Positions 63,610-64,000 of a DNA stretch of 64,000 nt are shown in pieces (the stretch's first letter is position 1; every line of letters begins with the position of its first letter). Source of the DNA: CAIQPS01 sp963783835 (GTDB taxonomy: Bacteria > Actinomycetota > Thermoleophilia > RBG-16-64-13); contig CAWAOX010000013.1 of the NCBI GenBank assembly GCA_963783835.1, forward strand, positions 365,291 through 429,290. Direction: 5' to 3'. A program made the position numbers and the translations under genes. The notes under the pieces are model-generated. The model was not told the origin of the DNA. It saw only the letters and a list, made by a program, of their open reading frames with translations, and made no database searches.

Positions 63610-64000
63610 ATGGACCTGAAATTCTCCAAGGTGACGCGCAAGGGCCCGGTCACGATCATCACGCTGTCGCGGCCCGAAGTGTACAATGCGTTGCATACCG
63701 ACGCGCATTTCGAGCTCGACAAGGTGTTCGACGATTTCTCCTCCAATTCCGAGCAGTGGGTCGCGATCGTCACCGGCGCCGGCGACAAGGCGTTCTGCGC
63801 CGGCAACGATCTGAAATGGCAGGCGGCAGGCGGCAAGCGCGGCTGGGACAAGGGCGGCTTCGCCGGCCTCACCTCGCGCTTCGACTGCGACAAGCCGATC
63901 ATCGCCGCCGTCAACGGCGTCGCGATGGGAGGCGGCTTCGAGATCGCGCTGGCCTGCGACCTCATCATTGCCTCGGAGAATGCGACCTTCGCGCTGCCCG
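63610..64000 (+). CDS. Enoyl-CoA hydratase/isomerase (crotonase), 5' part
   Basis: 130 residues to the window edge, unbroken. MDLKFSKVTRKGPVTIITLS opens the crotonase fold; VTGAGDKAFCAGNDLKW is the oxyanion-hole loop, and AVNGVAMGGGFEIALACDLI the second active-site loop. It is cut off by the end of the window. It completes a beta-oxidation set with the neighbouring synthetase, dehydrogenase and SDR. Confidence 0.88.
   Translation, partial: MDLKFSKVTRKGPVTIITLSRPEVYNALHTDAHFELDKVFDDFSSNSEQWVAIVTGAGDKAFCAGNDLKWQAAGGKRGWDKGGFAGLTSRFDCDKPIIAAVNGVAMGGGFEIALACDLIIASENATFALP

Noticed and set aside
1..64000. CRISPR arrays, insertion sequences, integrases or att sites
   Set aside because: I found no regularly spaced short repeats, transposase-like proteins or recombinase motifs. 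The repeats seen are protein-coding duplications or intergenic palindromes.

Overview
The first ~59.2 kb is high-GC DNA from an actinobacterium (Actinomycetota), probably a deep or uncultivated lineage rather than a mycolate group or Streptomyces. The evidence is the gene order tRNA-Ser, large SRP RNA, dnaX, ybaB, recR, aspartate kinase ... aspartate-semialdehyde dehydrogenase, together with a CtpE-type P-type ATPase, DrrA-type ABC transporters and many Tat/lipoprotein leaders. The last ~4.8 kb (from about 59,210) reads as a Bradyrhizobium-like alphaproteobacterium: fatty-acid oxidation genes (SDR, acyl-CoA synthetase, acyl-CoA dehydrogenase, enoyl-CoA hydratase) separated by Rhizobiales-type palindromic intergenic repeats. 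The change occurs where a helicase gene stops abruptly, so the window is probably a chimeric contig or, less likely, a transfer junction.

Layout. 0-2.7 kb: a membrane polyferredoxin and a Tat-exported DUF362 lipoprotein, a probable redox pair. 2.8-17.3 kb: an accessory region mixing surface-polysaccharide genes (polysaccharide deacetylase, nucleotide-sugar dehydrogenase, polyprenyl glycosylphosphotransferase) and large secreted repeat proteins with at least six toxin-antitoxin-like loci (DUF1778/GNAT, DUF4160/DUF2442-like, HigA-like, RelE/HigA, orphan AbrB, orphan XRE), several preceded by clear palindromic operators. 17.3-26.7 kb: a HEAT-repeat membrane protein, acetyltransferases, an MBL hydrolase, a CtpE-like ATPase, an MFS transporter, an M29 aminopeptidase, an RHH regulator and an SPFH protein. 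26.8-31.1 kb: a tightly coupled operon of hotdog thioesterase, GNAT, LuxE-like acyl-protein synthetase and LuxC-like acyl-CoA reductase, i.e. a fatty-acid reductase module without luciferase; this is the most interesting system in the window. 31-43 kb: a wrecked NRAMP/universal-stress pair, an M1 peptidase, transporters, a HAD-PurM/HypE-like fusion, an esterase lipoprotein, a DrrAB-like exporter, an AEC transporter and a steroid-5-alpha-reductase-like protein. 43-59 kb: the replication/recombination/aspartate core, with an ABC-2 exporter, a PAS-GAF-PAS-degenerate receiver protein and an orphan Tat substrate-binding protein inserted between ask and asd.

A pervasive feature is frame disruption. 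More than a dozen otherwise recognisable genes, including recR, carry one or more frame breaks, often in C or G homopolymers and in both halves of the contig. I read most of these as indel errors in the assembly rather than biological decay, and I give such genes their full reconstructed span. A few loci (NRAMP/USP, the CAP-domain gene, an ABC-exporter stub) have so many breaks or truncations that they are called pseudogenes.
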